Shown: positions 21,668 to 30,223, numbered from the stretch's first letter. The stretch: 37,229 bases of DNA from Bacillota bacterium (GCA_021803575.1 JAJZLH010000073.1:1-37229), one strand, 5' to 3'. The notes: generated from the sequence alone by a model not told the origin. Numbers and translations: made by a program.

Positions 21668-22781
21668 GAGCGTCCACCTCCGTGGCAAGAATCGGCTGGG
21701 GGGCGTGGTGCAGAGGCCCGCGCTGGCCGGCCAAGGGGATGCCGGGCCGCCGCTCACGGCTGGCCACGATCTCGGCCAGGACGGCGAGGGCGATCTCCTC
21801 CGGGGTGCGGGCGCCGATGTCGAGCCCGGCCGGCGTGTGCACCCGGGCCCGCTGGGATCTGGTCAGCGGCCTGCCCTCCTCGGCCAAAAGCTGGAAGGTG
21901 CGGTCGCTCCGTCCGATCGGTCCGAGGAGGGCGACATAGGCGGCCGGCGAGGCAAGGGCCAGTCTGAGCGCCTTGGCATCCCACTCCAGATGGTGATTCA
22001 TCACCACCACCGCTGCTCCTGGCCGGATCAAGCGGGGCGACCAGGTCTGGCGCAGCAGGTCTAAGCGGCGGGCGCCGGCCAGCCTCCGCCCGCCGAGGAG
22101 CGCCGGCCGGTGGTCGGCGACCAGGACCACAAGACCCATCTGGCGGGCGAAGGCCACCAGCGGCAGGGCGTCGTCGCCGGCGCCGAACACCACCAGCTGC
22201 TGGCTGGGCGCGCTGACATCGAGCAGCACCCAGGCGCCGTCCCTGGCCCGGAAGGATCGGGCGAGCGGCCGCTCCTCGGCCAAAAGCCGCTCACAGGCCT
22301 GCCGGTAGGCGCTGGCCGCACCCTGCCAACTGCCGGCCGGGTTGCCGTAGAGGCGGTGCACCGGGCCCTGGCCATCACCTGGCACCACGGTCGCCAGGAC
22401 CGCCCGCCGGTGGGCGACCAGATCGGCCAGGAAGCGGCCGAGCGGGTCTGGGGCCGGACCGGGCGGCAGGAGGCGCTCCAGCAGGATGCGCACCGTGCCG
22501 GGGCAGCCGGCGCCCATCCCGAACAGGCCCTCGTCGTCGAGGGCGTAGGTGAGGAGACGGCTGGGCGGCCCGTCGGCCATGGCGGCCAGCGCCACGTCGT
22601 CCTCCAGGCAGCCGCCGGAGACCAGTCCCACCGGCCGGCCGCCGGGACCGACAAGGAGCTTGGCCCCCTCGTGGCGGTAGGCGGAGCCCTCCACCGCCAG
22701 CACGGTGGCCAGCCAGCCCTGCTCGCCCCGCCGCCACATGGTGCGAAGCGCTCGGGTCAGGCCCTCGTCCACCGGCCTCAA
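21660..22781 (-). CDS. xdhC: XdhC/CoxI-family maturation factor
   Basis: XdhC-type proteins bind the molybdenum cofactor, protect or sulfurate it and hand it to the large subunit. The N-terminal XdhC domain has EGSAYRHEGAKLLV (31-44) and SGGCLED with Cys58 (55-61). The C-terminal half is a Rossmann domain starting VVFGAGDDALPL near residue 210 and including VMNHHLEWD. Length is 373 residues, usual for the two-domain form. TTG at 22781 overlaps the coxE stop (TTGA) and follows AAGGAGG by 8 bases. Its position directly before the large subunit fits co-translational or early delivery of the cofactor. Confidence 0.92.
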   Translation of the reverse strand: MRPVDEGLTRALRTMWRRGEQGWLATVLAVEGSAYRHEGAKLLVGPGGRPVGLVSGGCLEDDVALAAMADGPPSRLLTYALDDEGLFGMGAGCPGTVRILLERLLPPGPAPDPLGRFLADLVAHRRAVLATVVPGDGQGPVHRLYGNPAGSWQGAASAYRQACERLLAEERPLARSFRARDGAWVLLDVSAPSQQLVVFGAGDDALPLVAFARQMGLVVLVADHRPALLGGRRLAGARRLDLLRQTWSPRLIRPGAAVVVMNHHLEWDAKALRLALASPAAYVALLGPIGRSDRTFQLLAEEGRPLTRSQRARVHTPAGLDIGARTPEEIALAVLAEIVASRERRPGIPLAGQRGPLHHAPQPILATEVDARE

Positions 22782-23824
22782 CTGGCCCGCCTCCTTGGGC
22801 CCTGGGTGAGGGCGGCCAGGCCCTGGTAGCGGTCAGCCGCCCGCACCACCAGCCGGGCGGCGTCGGTCAGGGCCTGGTAACCGGCGCTGTCGGCCAGGGG
22901 GTTGGCCCAGGTCACCACCGCCGAGCGCCGGCGCAGTTCGGCCAGGGCGCCGGCCAAGGGTGTGAGCGAGCCAGCTTCCAGCGCGTCGCTGACGATCAGG
23001 GTGCTGAGCCGGCGAGGCGGGGCCAGCGGCGCTCCTCGGAGCACCGCCCGGATCGCCTCGCCGATGCGGGTGCCGCTGCCCCAGGCCGCCGCCGGCAAGG
23101 TGAGGGCACCGTCGCCCAGGCGGCGGCTCAGCCGGCTGACCTGGGCCGAGAAGGCGTACACCTCCGTGTCGGCGCGGCGGCGGGCCATGGCCCTCGCCAG
23201 CTGGAGCCCCGACTCCGCCCAGGGCCGCATGGAGCGGGAGGCATCGAGCAATACCAGCGACTGGCGCCGCACCGGACGCCGCTTCCAGACCAGTGTCACC
23301 GGGTCGCCGCCGGTGGCGAGGCTGTGTCGGAGCGTCCTTCTCAGATCGAGGCGGCGGCCCACCTCGGCCCGGCCGCCGCCGAAGCGGTCGGCCCAGGCCA
23401 GGAAGGAGGCGGCCCAGGCGTGGTAGCGCCAGTCTCCCTCCTGCTGCGGCACGGACTCGGTGCCCGCCGCCGTGAGATCGCTGGCCGCCGGGATGAACTC
23501 AGGCAACGCCTCTCCTCTGTCCCGGCCACCCTGGCTTGGTACCTGCCCTCCTTGGCCGGCCGGGAGCACCTCGGCCCCTGGGTCAGCCGGAAGCTCGCTG
23601 CCGGCGGCGAACAGCCACGGAAACAGCTGGTCGAAGAGGCTCTGCGCCCTCGGGTCGCGGGCCAGGGTGGCGCGCAGCGCCAGCCGCTGCGGCTCCAGCT
23701 CGGCTGTCACTAGCTGACTGGCGAGGAGGGCGTCGGCCAGCTCCGCCACGCCGATGGCCACGCCAGCCTGGCGCATGCCGGCGGCGAGCCGCCTCACCCG
23801 CGCCGCAAGCTCCCCGTGCGTCAT
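22778..23824 (-). CDS. coxE: CoxE-like VWA-domain protein
   Basis: A 348-residue CoxE/VWA-containing protein that works with the MoxR-type ATPase CoxD in maturation of molybdenum hydroxylases; in CO dehydrogenase these help build the metal centre. The MIDAS motif is D-A-S-R-S (Asp194, Ser196, Ser198), with the threonine of GSGTRIG and the aspartate of VSDALEAG completing it. The N-terminal 110 residues are helical, followed by a low-complexity linker rich in Gly, Gln and Pro. ATG at 23824 is one base past the coxD stop. The gene name is by family; the enzyme served here need not be a CO dehydrogenase. Confidence 0.9.
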   Translation of the reverse strand: MTHGELAARVRRLAAGMRQAGVAIGVAELADALLASQLVTAELEPQRLALRATLARDPRAQSLFDQLFPWLFAAGSELPADPGAEVLPAGQGGQVPSQGGRDRGEALPEFIPAASDLTAAGTESVPQQEGDWRYHAWAASFLAWADRFGGGRAEVGRRLDLRRTLRHSLATGGDPVTLVWKRRPVRRQSLVLLDASRSMRPWAESGLQLARAMARRRADTEVYAFSAQVSRLSRRLGDGALTLPAAAWGSGTRIGEAIRAVLRGAPLAPPRRLSTLIVSDALEAGSLTPLAGALAELRRRSAVVTWANPLADSAGYQALTDAARLVVRAADRYQGLAALTQGPRRRAS

Positions 23825-23825
23825 C

Positions 23826-24728
23826 TCAGCCCTGCTCCCCCTCGGCTCGCTGGAGGGCAGCACTGAGTCGGGCCCCGTTGTCGCCGAGGAGCCGCTCCCG
23901 GTCGGCCGCCGACTTGACCACGGTGCCGAGCGCCCGCCCAAGGAGGAAGGGGTCCAGTCTGTCCTCTCCCAGCCCCTGGGTGGCCGCGACCAGGTCGAGC
24001 GCCTCCGACACGCCTGGCGGCTTCTCCATCTGCTCCTGGCGCAAGGCCGCCATCAGGCGGGCCACCTGGGCCGTGAGCTGGGGGGCCGCCTGGGGCAGGT
24101 GGTGGCTCAGGATCTCCGTCTCCTGGCGGACCGTCGGGTAGTCGATCCAGCTGTAGAGGCAGCGCCGGCGCAGGGCGTCCGACAGCTCCCGGGTCCGGTT
24201 CGAGGTCACCACCACGTGCGGCATGGTCTGGGCCCGGAGCGTGCCCAGCTCGGGGATGGTGACCTGGCCCTCGCCCAACAGTTCGAGCAGAAGCGCCTCC
24301 AGCGCTTCGTCGGCCCGGTCGATCTCGTCGATCAGGAGCACCACCGGCCCGTCCTCGGCCAAGAGGGCGTCCAGCAGCGGCCGCTTCAGCAAAAAGCGCT
24401 CGGAGAACAGCTCGACCTCGGCCCCCTTGGCCTCGGCCTGGCGCAGCGCCAGCATCTGGCGCGGGTAGTCCCACTCGTAGAGGGCCTGGCCGCTGTCCAG
24501 CCCCTCAAAGCACTGCAGCCGCACCAGTCGCCTGCCCAGCATGCGAGAGATGGCGCCGGCCAAGGCCGTCTTGCCCACGCCGGCCGGCCCCTCCACCAGG
24601 AGCGGGCGGGGCAGGGTGAGGGCCAGATGCACAGCGGTGGCGAGGTCAGGGGCGGCCACATAGCCGGCCCTGACCAGGTCGGCCCGCACCTGGGCCACAG
24701 CGTCTGGGCCCCGGTCGGACACGCTCAC
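23826..24728 (-). CDS. coxD: CoxD-like MoxR-family AAA+ ATPase
   Basis: A MoxR-type chaperone ATPase of 300 residues. Walker A GPAGVGKT (47-54), Walker B VVLLIDEID (129-137), sensor 1 TSNRTRE (175-181), and arginines in LRRRCLY. Works with a VWA protein to mature a partner enzyme, here most likely the molybdenum hydroxylase encoded around it. GTG at 24728 overlaps the small-subunit stop (GTGA). A second GTG two codons later lies at better distance from GAGGGGG, so the start may shift by six bases. The longer in-frame extension upstream is shadow of the small-subunit gene. Confidence 0.92.
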   Translation of the reverse strand: MSVSDRGPDAVAQVRADLVRAGYVAAPDLATAVHLALTLPRPLLVEGPAGVGKTALAGAISRMLGRRLVRLQCFEGLDSGQALYEWDYPRQMLALRQAEAKGAEVELFSERFLLKRPLLDALLAEDGPVVLLIDEIDRADEALEALLLELLGEGQVTIPELGTLRAQTMPHVVVTSNRTRELSDALRRRCLYSWIDYPTVRQETEILSHHLPQAAPQLTAQVARLMAALRQEQMEKPPGVSEALDLVAATQGLGEDRLDPFLLGRALGTVVKSAADRERLLGDNGARLSAALQRAEGEQG

Positions 24729-25213
24729 TGGCCCCCTCGGGCTGCCAGAATGGCGTCCACGATGTCGGTGTAGCCGGTGCAGCGGCAGATCACTCCGGAG
24801 ATGGCGTGGACCACCTCGTCCCGGCTGGGCTTCGGGTTCTCCCTGAGCAGGGCTTCGGCCGCCAGCAGCATGCCAGGGGTGCAGAAGCCGCACTGCAGCC
24901 CGTGCTGATCCAAGAACGCCTGCTGCAGCCGGCTGAGCTGGCCGCCTGGGCCGCCGATGCCCTCCACCGTCACCACCTCGAGGCCGTCCGCCTGCGCGGC
25001 CAGAAGCAGGCAGCTGCGCACCAGCTGGCCGTCCAGGAGCACGTTGCAGGCGCCGCACACCCCCTGCTCGCAGCCGAGGTGGGTGCCGGTGAGCTCAAGG
25101 TGCTGGCGCAGAAAGTCGGCCAGAGAGAGCCTCGGCTCCACCTCGGCCACAACCGGCCGGCCGTTCACCTGGCAGCGGAGCGAGACCAGTTCAGACCTCT
25201 CAGGCACGCTCAT
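24725..25213 (-). CDS. coxS: Molybdenum hydroxylase small subunit, 2x[2Fe-2S]
   Basis: Electron-transfer subunit of 162 residues. The N-terminal plant-ferredoxin-type cluster uses Cys48, Cys53, Cys56 and Cys68 (GCEQGVCGAC). The C-terminal helical cluster uses Cys108, Cys111, Cys143 and Cys145 (CGFCTPG, then VICRCTGY). Both sets are complete, so electrons can pass from the Mo site to the FAD subunit. AAGGAGG lies only two bases before ATG 25213 but eight before GTG 25207, so the protein may begin two residues later. It overlaps the FAD-subunit gene and CoxD on either side. Confidence 0.95.
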   Translation of the reverse strand: MSVPERSELVSLRCQVNGRPVVAEVEPRLSLADFLRQHLELTGTHLGCEQGVCGACNVLLDGQLVRSCLLLAAQADGLEVVTVEGIGGPGGQLSRLQQAFLDQHGLQCGFCTPGMLLAAEALLRENPKPSRDEVVHAISGVICRCTGYTDIVDAILAARGGQ

Positions 25214-26087
25214 GACCTCCTTCAGCAGTGCGCTGGAGCGACGCGGTGAGGGCCTCCACGATCAATTCTCTGGCCAGTCTAGACCTGTAGTCGGCCGTGG
25301 CTCTGAGGTCGTCGGCCGGCTCCGCCTCGGCCAGGACGGCGGCGGCAAACTCCAAAAGCGTCCCTTCCGTCGGCTTCCGGCCGATCAGCTCTGCCTCTGC
25401 CTTGCGGCTTCTGACCGGCCCTGTCCCCATCCCGGCCAGGGCCACGCCCACCTCTGAAACGGCACCGTCGGCGCCCACCACGAGGCCAGCCGCCACCGCC
25501 GCCAGAGCAAAGTCGCCGTCGCGCAGGCTGAACTCCCGGAAGGTCCCCGCCCGGCCGAGGGCCCCAAGCGGCCAGCGGCAGGAAACGAGCAGCTCGCCCG
25601 GGGCGAGGGCGGTGGTGAAGAAGCCGAGGAAAAACTCCTCCGCCGGCACCACCCGCTGGCTGCCCGCCTTGGCCAGGACCAGCTCGGCGCCGAAGGCCAC
25701 CGCCACCGCCGGCAGCTCGGCTGCCGGATCGGCGTGCGCCAGGCTGCCCAGGATGGTGCCCCGATTCCGGATCTCCCGGTGTCCGATCCAGGCAGCGGCT
25801 TCGGCCAGGGCCGGCATCTCCTGTCGCAGCGCCGCCGACTCCACCGCAGCCTGGTGGCGGACCAGCGGCCCGACCACGACCCGGCCGTCTCCCACCTCCA
25901 GCCGAGCCATGCCCTCCAGCCGATTCAGGTCGACCAGCACGGCGGGCCGCACCATGCGCAGCGCCAGCATCGGCAAGAGACTCTGGCCGCCGGCCAGCGG
26001 CTTCGCCTCCGGGCCGTGACGGTCGAGGAGCAATAGGGCCTGGTCCAGATCGGTCGGCCGCTCGTAGGCAAATGGGGCCGGCTTCAT
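25200..26087 (-). CDS. coxM: Molybdenum hydroxylase medium (FAD-binding) subunit
   Basis: A 295-residue VAO/CoxM-type flavoprotein that passes electrons from the iron-sulfur clusters to an external acceptor. FAD motifs are AGGQSLLP (32-39) and IRNRGTILGSLAHADPAAE (106-124); the C-terminal CO-dehydrogenase flavoprotein domain is complete. No 4Fe-4S insertion is seen, which separates it from 4-hydroxybenzoyl-CoA reductases. ATG at 26087 overlaps the coxG-like stop (ATGA) and follows GGGAGG by 9 bases. The physiological electron acceptor is unknown; menaquinone is possible because a full men cluster lies just upstream. Confidence 0.94.
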   Translation of the reverse strand: MKPAPFAYERPTDLDQALLLLDRHGPEAKPLAGGQSLLPMLALRMVRPAVLVDLNRLEGMARLEVGDGRVVVGPLVRHQAAVESAALRQEMPALAEAAAWIGHREIRNRGTILGSLAHADPAAELPAVAVAFGAELVLAKAGSQRVVPAEEFFLGFFTTALAPGELLVSCRWPLGALGRAGTFREFSLRDGDFALAAVAAGLVVGADGAVSEVGVALAGMGTGPVRSRKAEAELIGRKPTEGTLLEFAAAVLAEAEPADDLRATADYRSRLARELIVEALTASLQRTAEGGHERA

Positions 26088-26557
26088 GACGACGTCCTCC
26101 CTTGGTCTCTGTCCCTGACCCAGCCGGCCAGTTCCGTGCTGAGCCGGGCCATGAACTGGCGCTCGAGCGTTCTGGCCACACCATCGAGGAGGCGCTGGCC
26201 GATGCCGGCCAGCTTGCCGCCGACCTCGCTCTGTCCCTGGTAGCTGAGCTCGGAGCCCGCGTTGTCCGCCGCCAGCGTGACGGCGATGGTGGCCGAGACC
26301 GAGCCCGGCCCGCCGGTCAGTTCGAGCACAAGCCGCATCGACTCGGGCGGCTTCGCCTCCACCACCTCGAGGGTACCCTGATAGCGGCCGCCCACGCCGG
26401 CCACACCCAGCTCGGTCACCAGCTGGTAGCGCCCCTCGCCCAGGGCGGTGAACGACTTCAGGCCGGGGATGGAGCGAGAGAGCACGCCCGGGTCGAGCAG
26501 GCCAGAAAAGGCGAGGCCCGGCGACACCGCGAGGTGCATCTCACCTGAGATCTCCAT
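26084..26557 (-). CDS. coxG: CoxG-like SRPBCC-domain protein
   Basis: CoxG family, START/SRPBCC fold, 157 residues. It opens with MEISGEMHLAVSPGLAF and has the D-P-x-x-L-x-x-x-I-P-G-L motif near 22-32 (PGVLSRSIPGLKSF) that marks the family. In carboxydotrophs CoxG anchors CO dehydrogenase to the membrane, and recent work on mycobacterial-type systems links it to quinone handling. That would let this enzyme feed electrons to menaquinone. No membrane span is present in the protein. ATG follows GGAGGG by about 8 bases, and the stop overlaps the FAD-subunit start. Confidence 0.9.
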   Translation of the reverse strand: MEISGEMHLAVSPGLAFSGLLDPGVLSRSIPGLKSFTALGEGRYQLVTELGVAGVGGRYQGTLEVVEAKPPESMRLVLELTGGPGSVSATIAVTLAADNAGSELSYQGQSEVGGKLAGIGQRLLDGVARTLERQFMARLSTELAGWVRDRDQGRTSS

Positions 26558-26558
26558 T

Positions 26559-27647
26559 TCAGTGCCCTCCCGCCGCCGGATAGGTGAGGCCAGGGTCCAG
26601 GTGCCCGCCCCGGCCCAGCCAGGCGTCCACCTCTTCGGCGCAGAGGTTTGGATCCTCTGCCGGTCCCTCCTCAGCCCGCTCGACGACCACCTTGGCGATG
26701 ACCAGGTTGCCCTGCTCGATCAGCACGCTGGCGCGGCCCTGGAAGGTGGCCAGAGCCTGCTTTGACCGGTAGAGGCCGCCGTCCGTCGGCACGGCGCCGA
26801 GAGGGACCTGGCCGGCATGCGCCGCCGCCAGGTCCTCCACCAGCGGGCGATCCTGGGCGGAGAGAAAGCTGAGCAGGACCTCGGCCCCCGGCTCACGCCA
26901 CAGGGATACGACCGGGCTCGCGGCTCTGGCCGCCAGGACCAGGGAGGCCGGCTGGTGCGAGGCCTGGATGCCCCAGCCGGAGATCATCAGGTGGGTCACG
27001 CCCCCGGCGGCGGTGGCGGCCAGGTAGACGCCCCAGTGCCGGCGGCCGACGACGTCGAGGAAGGCCCGATCGTCAAACGGGCTGGGCGTACTTCTGGCTG
27101 GCGGCAGGAGCTGGGGATGGTAGGGGAAGGCGGCGAAGGGGAGCACCGTCTCCTCCCTTCCCCTCGGGTCCTCCTCGGCCACGATCTCGTTGACGGTCAG
27201 GTTCTGGGCGCCGGGGTTGAGCAGACCGCCGGAGACCGCCTCCCCGACCACCAGCAGGAAATCGCCCAGATCGGCCCTGGCGATCAGGCGAAAGTCCACA
27301 TAGCCGACCGCCCTGGCCGGCACCGGCGCCCCCGCCGGCGAGCGGGCGAACAGCCCAGAGTCGTTCACCACCGCAAGGTCCCCATGGTAGAAGCGCCCCT
27401 GCCACTCCTGATCCTCCCTGGAGGCGACGGCGACCGTGAAGCGGCCCAGCTGTTCGATCATGGCGGCGGCACGAAACTCCTTGGGAATGGCCGCCATGAG
27501 GCGCGCCGGTCGGAGCCCGGCCACGGCCAGCCAGCAGCCGCCGTGGATGTGCGCATTCTGGCCATCGGCCACCGAGACGATGAGGGCACCCCGCACCCGC
27601 CGGTCGTAGATCAGCTCCACCGGATCTGCCAGCGACTGGCTGTCCAT
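26559..27647 (-). CDS. Tandem flavin-reductase-like (FMN split-barrel) protein
   Basis: A 362-residue chain that looks like two flavin-reductase-type split barrels in a row. The first (about 10-165) has ALIVSVADGQNAHIHGGCW, then AAIPKEFRAAAMIEQLGRF and VGYVDFRL. The second (about 200-345) repeats the order with WGVYLAATAAGGVTHLMIS, LVLAARAASPVVSLW, AVPTDGGLYRSKQALATF and LVIAKVVVE. Such barrels bind FMN and use NAD(P)H or an F420-like partner. The doubling within one chain is unusual and the two halves are clearly diverged. ATG follows GAGGGG; the gene ends one base before coxG. A role as electron partner of the molybdenum enzyme is inference from position. Confidence 0.72.
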   Translation of the reverse strand: MDSQSLADPVELIYDRRVRGALIVSVADGQNAHIHGGCWLAVAGLRPARLMAAIPKEFRAAAMIEQLGRFTVAVASREDQEWQGRFYHGDLAVVNDSGLFARSPAGAPVPARAVGYVDFRLIARADLGDFLLVVGEAVSGGLLNPGAQNLTVNEIVAEEDPRGREETVLPFAAFPYHPQLLPPARSTPSPFDDRAFLDVVGRRHWGVYLAATAAGGVTHLMISGWGIQASHQPASLVLAARAASPVVSLWREPGAEVLLSFLSAQDRPLVEDLAAAHAGQVPLGAVPTDGGLYRSKQALATFQGRASVLIEQGNLVIAKVVVERAEEGPAEDPNLCAEEVDAWLGRGGHLDPGLTYPAAGGH

Positions 27648-27662
27648 GTCGTCCCCCCTCTC

Positions 27663-29123
27663 TTAGGCCCCGGCCCCGATGCGGTCGTCGGCCAGCTCGG
27701 CCTCGGCCGGCTTCAGGCACCAGGTGGCAGCCTCAGCCCGCCGTCTGAGCGCCGGGGCCTCAAAGCCCGGTGCGAAGATGGGCCAGTCCCAGTGTAGCGC
27801 CTCCGCCGGCTTCACGAAGCGCCGGCTGGTGAGGGCCACCCTGGGCAGGGGCACCCGGTCGGGGAGGGCACCGGCCCGAAGCACCTGCAGCGCGGCGCGG
27901 GCCCCGCCGGCCGCCACCGCCAGGGGCGACCACAGCTCCCCCGCCGCCGCCACCGCCGCCGGCAGCTGGCCCTGGTCCAATGCCGAAGCCAGCTGGCCGA
28001 GCGCCTCCACCAGCACGGGTCCCGGGATCTCGTCTGCCTGGCGGCCTGTGTCCGCTTCGCTCTCGTCCCAGGGCGGGGCCAGACTCCTGACCGGCAAGGG
28101 GCGCGGAAAGGTGCCGCCCTGGATGGCCCGCACCGCCTGGACCGCCACGCCCAGCACCTCGGCCGCCGTGAGCGTGGCCTCCCCCACCGCCACGCTGCCC
28201 AGGCGGCCGCCTGAAACCAGGCGCAGGAGCGCCACCTGCGCCTCAGCCTTGACCGTGAGGCCGACTGCCCGGTCGGGGAAGGCTGCCACCAGGTCCTCAC
28301 CGGTCCAGAACTCCACGTCCTCCGCCATCTGGCGGAGCGACAGGAGCCAGGCGGAGAAAGCGTCCAGCGCCGCCTCCACCGCCTGCCTCGGGCGCTGGGG
28401 CGCACTCTCCCAGCTCGCCTCTGGCTGGTTCTGGCCGCCGCCGAATGGCACCAGGTCCCAAAAGCGCTCACTGACCAGTTCGGTGGGGTGGCTGACCACA
28501 TTCACCAATCCCAGCTGCCCGGCTCCCGCCGCCTCGTCGATCGCCGCCCGGGCGGTGGCCACCGCCTCATCCAGGATGCCTGGCAGCCGGTTCAGAAACG
28601 GCTTGGGCGCCCGCACCGGAGCGGCCCAGTGGTGGAGCCCGGCCAGGAGCATCGGCCGCCCCTGGATGTCCAGGTAGCCGTTCCAGTCCTCGCTGTAAAA
28701 GAGCTTCACACCCCAGGCGGCGAGTGCCGGTATCGCCTCCGCCGTCCAGTTGCCGCCGGGCTGGGTGTAGACCTGGGGGGCCTCACCGAAGGCGTCGGCC
28801 ACCCGCCTGAAACCGGCCTCCTCCCGTTCCCGGAAGCGCGCCGCCGCCTCAGCACCGGAGAGCTGGGCCAGCTCCTCGGCGATGGTGGGGTGCAGGCTGT
28901 GCGAGGTGGAGTGGAAGCCGACCTGGTGGCGGGAGAGCGCCCGAAAGACGTCCTGGCGGCCGCGCTGGAAGAGGGCATCCACCTTCATGGCGGTGATCGG
29001 GAAGGTCGCCCGCACGCCGTGCCTGGTCAGAAGCTCGGCCAGCCGGCAGGCGGCGTCGTCGCTGGCCGGGGTGAGGATGTCCTCGGTGTCGAATCGGATC
29101 AGGATGCGCACCGCACCCGTCAT
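27663..29123 (-). CDS. NodB-type polysaccharide deacetylase with unknown C-terminal half
   Basis: 486 residues. The N-terminal half is a NodB-like metal-dependent deacetylase: Asp12 and Asp15 in RFDTEDI, His71 and His75 in FHSTSHSLH, and YTQPGGNW further on, which corresponds to the R-x-P-x-G-x-W motif with Gln for Arg. The C-terminal half (about 255-486) has repeated units of a helix followed by L-P-x-x-V/L-P (GGTFPRPLPV, QGQLPAAVAA, AGALPDRVPLP), a spacing that recalls pseudomurein-binding repeats. I cannot assign it with confidence. There is no signal peptide, so it acts in the cytosol or is an activity on a small glycan or amide. ATG overlaps the GT4 stop (ATGA). Confidence 0.7.
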   Translation of the reverse strand: MTGAVRILIRFDTEDILTPASDDAACRLAELLTRHGVRATFPITAMKVDALFQRGRQDVFRALSRHQVGFHSTSHSLHPTIAEELAQLSGAEAAARFREREEAGFRRVADAFGEAPQVYTQPGGNWTAEAIPALAAWGVKLFYSEDWNGYLDIQGRPMLLAGLHHWAAPVRAPKPFLNRLPGILDEAVATARAAIDEAAGAGQLGLVNVVSHPTELVSERFWDLVPFGGGQNQPEASWESAPQRPRQAVEAALDAFSAWLLSLRQMAEDVEFWTGEDLVAAFPDRAVGLTVKAEAQVALLRLVSGGRLGSVAVGEATLTAAEVLGVAVQAVRAIQGGTFPRPLPVRSLAPPWDESEADTGRQADEIPGPVLVEALGQLASALDQGQLPAAVAAAGELWSPLAVAAGGARAALQVLRAGALPDRVPLPRVALTSRRFVKPAEALHWDWPIFAPGFEAPALRRRAEAATWCLKPAEAELADDRIGAGA

Positions 29124-30166
29124 TGGGCGAGGTCCTCCCGGTCGGCGCCCGCCTCGTCCAGGGCCTGCCCATAGAGCTGGCGGTAGCCCCGGGCCTCCTC
29201 GAGGGCGTCGTAGAACTGGCGGGCGCGGCGGGCGGCCGCCTCACCCAGCGCCAGGCGCAGGGGCTGGTTCAGGGCCAGCTGGCGGGCCTTGGCGACGGCC
29301 TCCTCCAGGTCGTTGAAGAGAAGCCCGACCGCCTCCTCGCCCTGGCCCTGGCCAAGCGCCGCCCGGTTGCCCATGATGTCCGAGGCCAGAATCGGCTTGC
29401 CCAGTGCCATCGCCTCCAAGAGGCTGTTGGCCAGTCCCTCGGCCAGAGAGGTGTTGAGCACCACGTCGGCGGCGCGGTAGAGGCCGCCGACCTGGTCGTA
29501 GGGGACGGGGCCCAGCCAGCTGAGCCAGGGCCGGCTCTTCGCCGCCTCCACCAGCCGGGCGACCAGGGCGGCGTCCATCTCGGCGCCGGCCATCACCAAC
29601 CGGGCCGCCGGCACCGTCCGACGCAGCGCCTCCACGATCTCCAGGGCGAGCAGCGGGCGCTTCACCGCCCGCATGCCAGCCGGCAGGAAGAACAGCACCG
29701 CTTCCGGCTCCAGCCGGAGCCTCCTTCGCCAGCTCGCTCCCGGCGGCGGCACGGCACCCGGCCGGATGGCGTAGAGAGGGGACGTGAGGTCGGGCAGCAG
29801 GCGGCGAAGCTCCGTCCCCTCCGCCCGGTCGAAGACGACGATCGCCGCCGCGTCGGCCAGCACCGGTTCCAGCTCGAGACGGGTGACGGGGTCGGCCAGG
29901 TCGGAGCTGAGGTCGGTGCCGGTGAGCGTGATGGCGTAGGGGATGCCATGCACCTGGGCCAAGCGGCGAACGTGCGGCCCGGTGCGCCGGGCGTGCAGGC
30001 CGTGCAGCAGGCGGACACCTGACCAGTCCGTCTTGGCCACCAGCTCGGACAGGCGCACCGGTTCGGCCGGCAGTCCGCTGCCCCTCATCTCTGCCGCCAT
30101 CCGCCTGGCGGTGACGGCGTTGCCGCTGCCTGGCCACAGCTCGTCGGCCACCACGATGTGAATCAC
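29120..30166 (-). CDS. GT4-family glycosyltransferase
   Basis: GT-B fold retaining glycosyltransferase of 348 residues. N-terminal HIVVADELWPGSGNAVTA gives the acceptor-side glycine loop. LTGTDLSSDL is at about 81-90. The donor-binding half has GMRAVKRPLL (Arg166, Lys169) and the E-x7-E motif (Glu243, Glu251) in AEGLANSLLEAMALGKP. Sugar and acceptor are unknown. GTG at 30166 follows AAGGAG by 7 bases; an upstream frame extension to 30241 is unlikely because it crosses the predicted promoter. First gene of the 11-gene unit, coupled to the deacetylase, so the two likely modify the same glycan or small molecule. Confidence 0.9.
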   Translation of the reverse strand: MIHIVVADELWPGSGNAVTARRMAAEMRGSGLPAEPVRLSELVAKTDWSGVRLLHGLHARRTGPHVRRLAQVHGIPYAITLTGTDLSSDLADPVTRLELEPVLADAAAIVVFDRAEGTELRRLLPDLTSPLYAIRPGAVPPPGASWRRRLRLEPEAVLFFLPAGMRAVKRPLLALEIVEALRRTVPAARLVMAGAEMDAALVARLVEAAKSRPWLSWLGPVPYDQVGGLYRAADVVLNTSLAEGLANSLLEAMALGKPILASDIMGNRAALGQGQGEEAVGLLFNDLEEAVAKARQLALNQPLRLALGEAAARRARQFYDALEEARGYRQLYGQALDEAGADREDLAQ

Positions 30167-30223
30167 TGACTTGCTCCTTAGCTCGGACGCCGGGCGAGGC
30201 AGAGCCCTCCGGTGCCGCGTCAA

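Noticed and set aside
20192-21967. A 591-codon plus-strand frame opposite the Mo large subunit
   Set aside because: Composition is His/Gly/Gln/Arg-rich without recognisable motifs, while the opposite strand encodes a clear molybdenum hydroxylase subunit.
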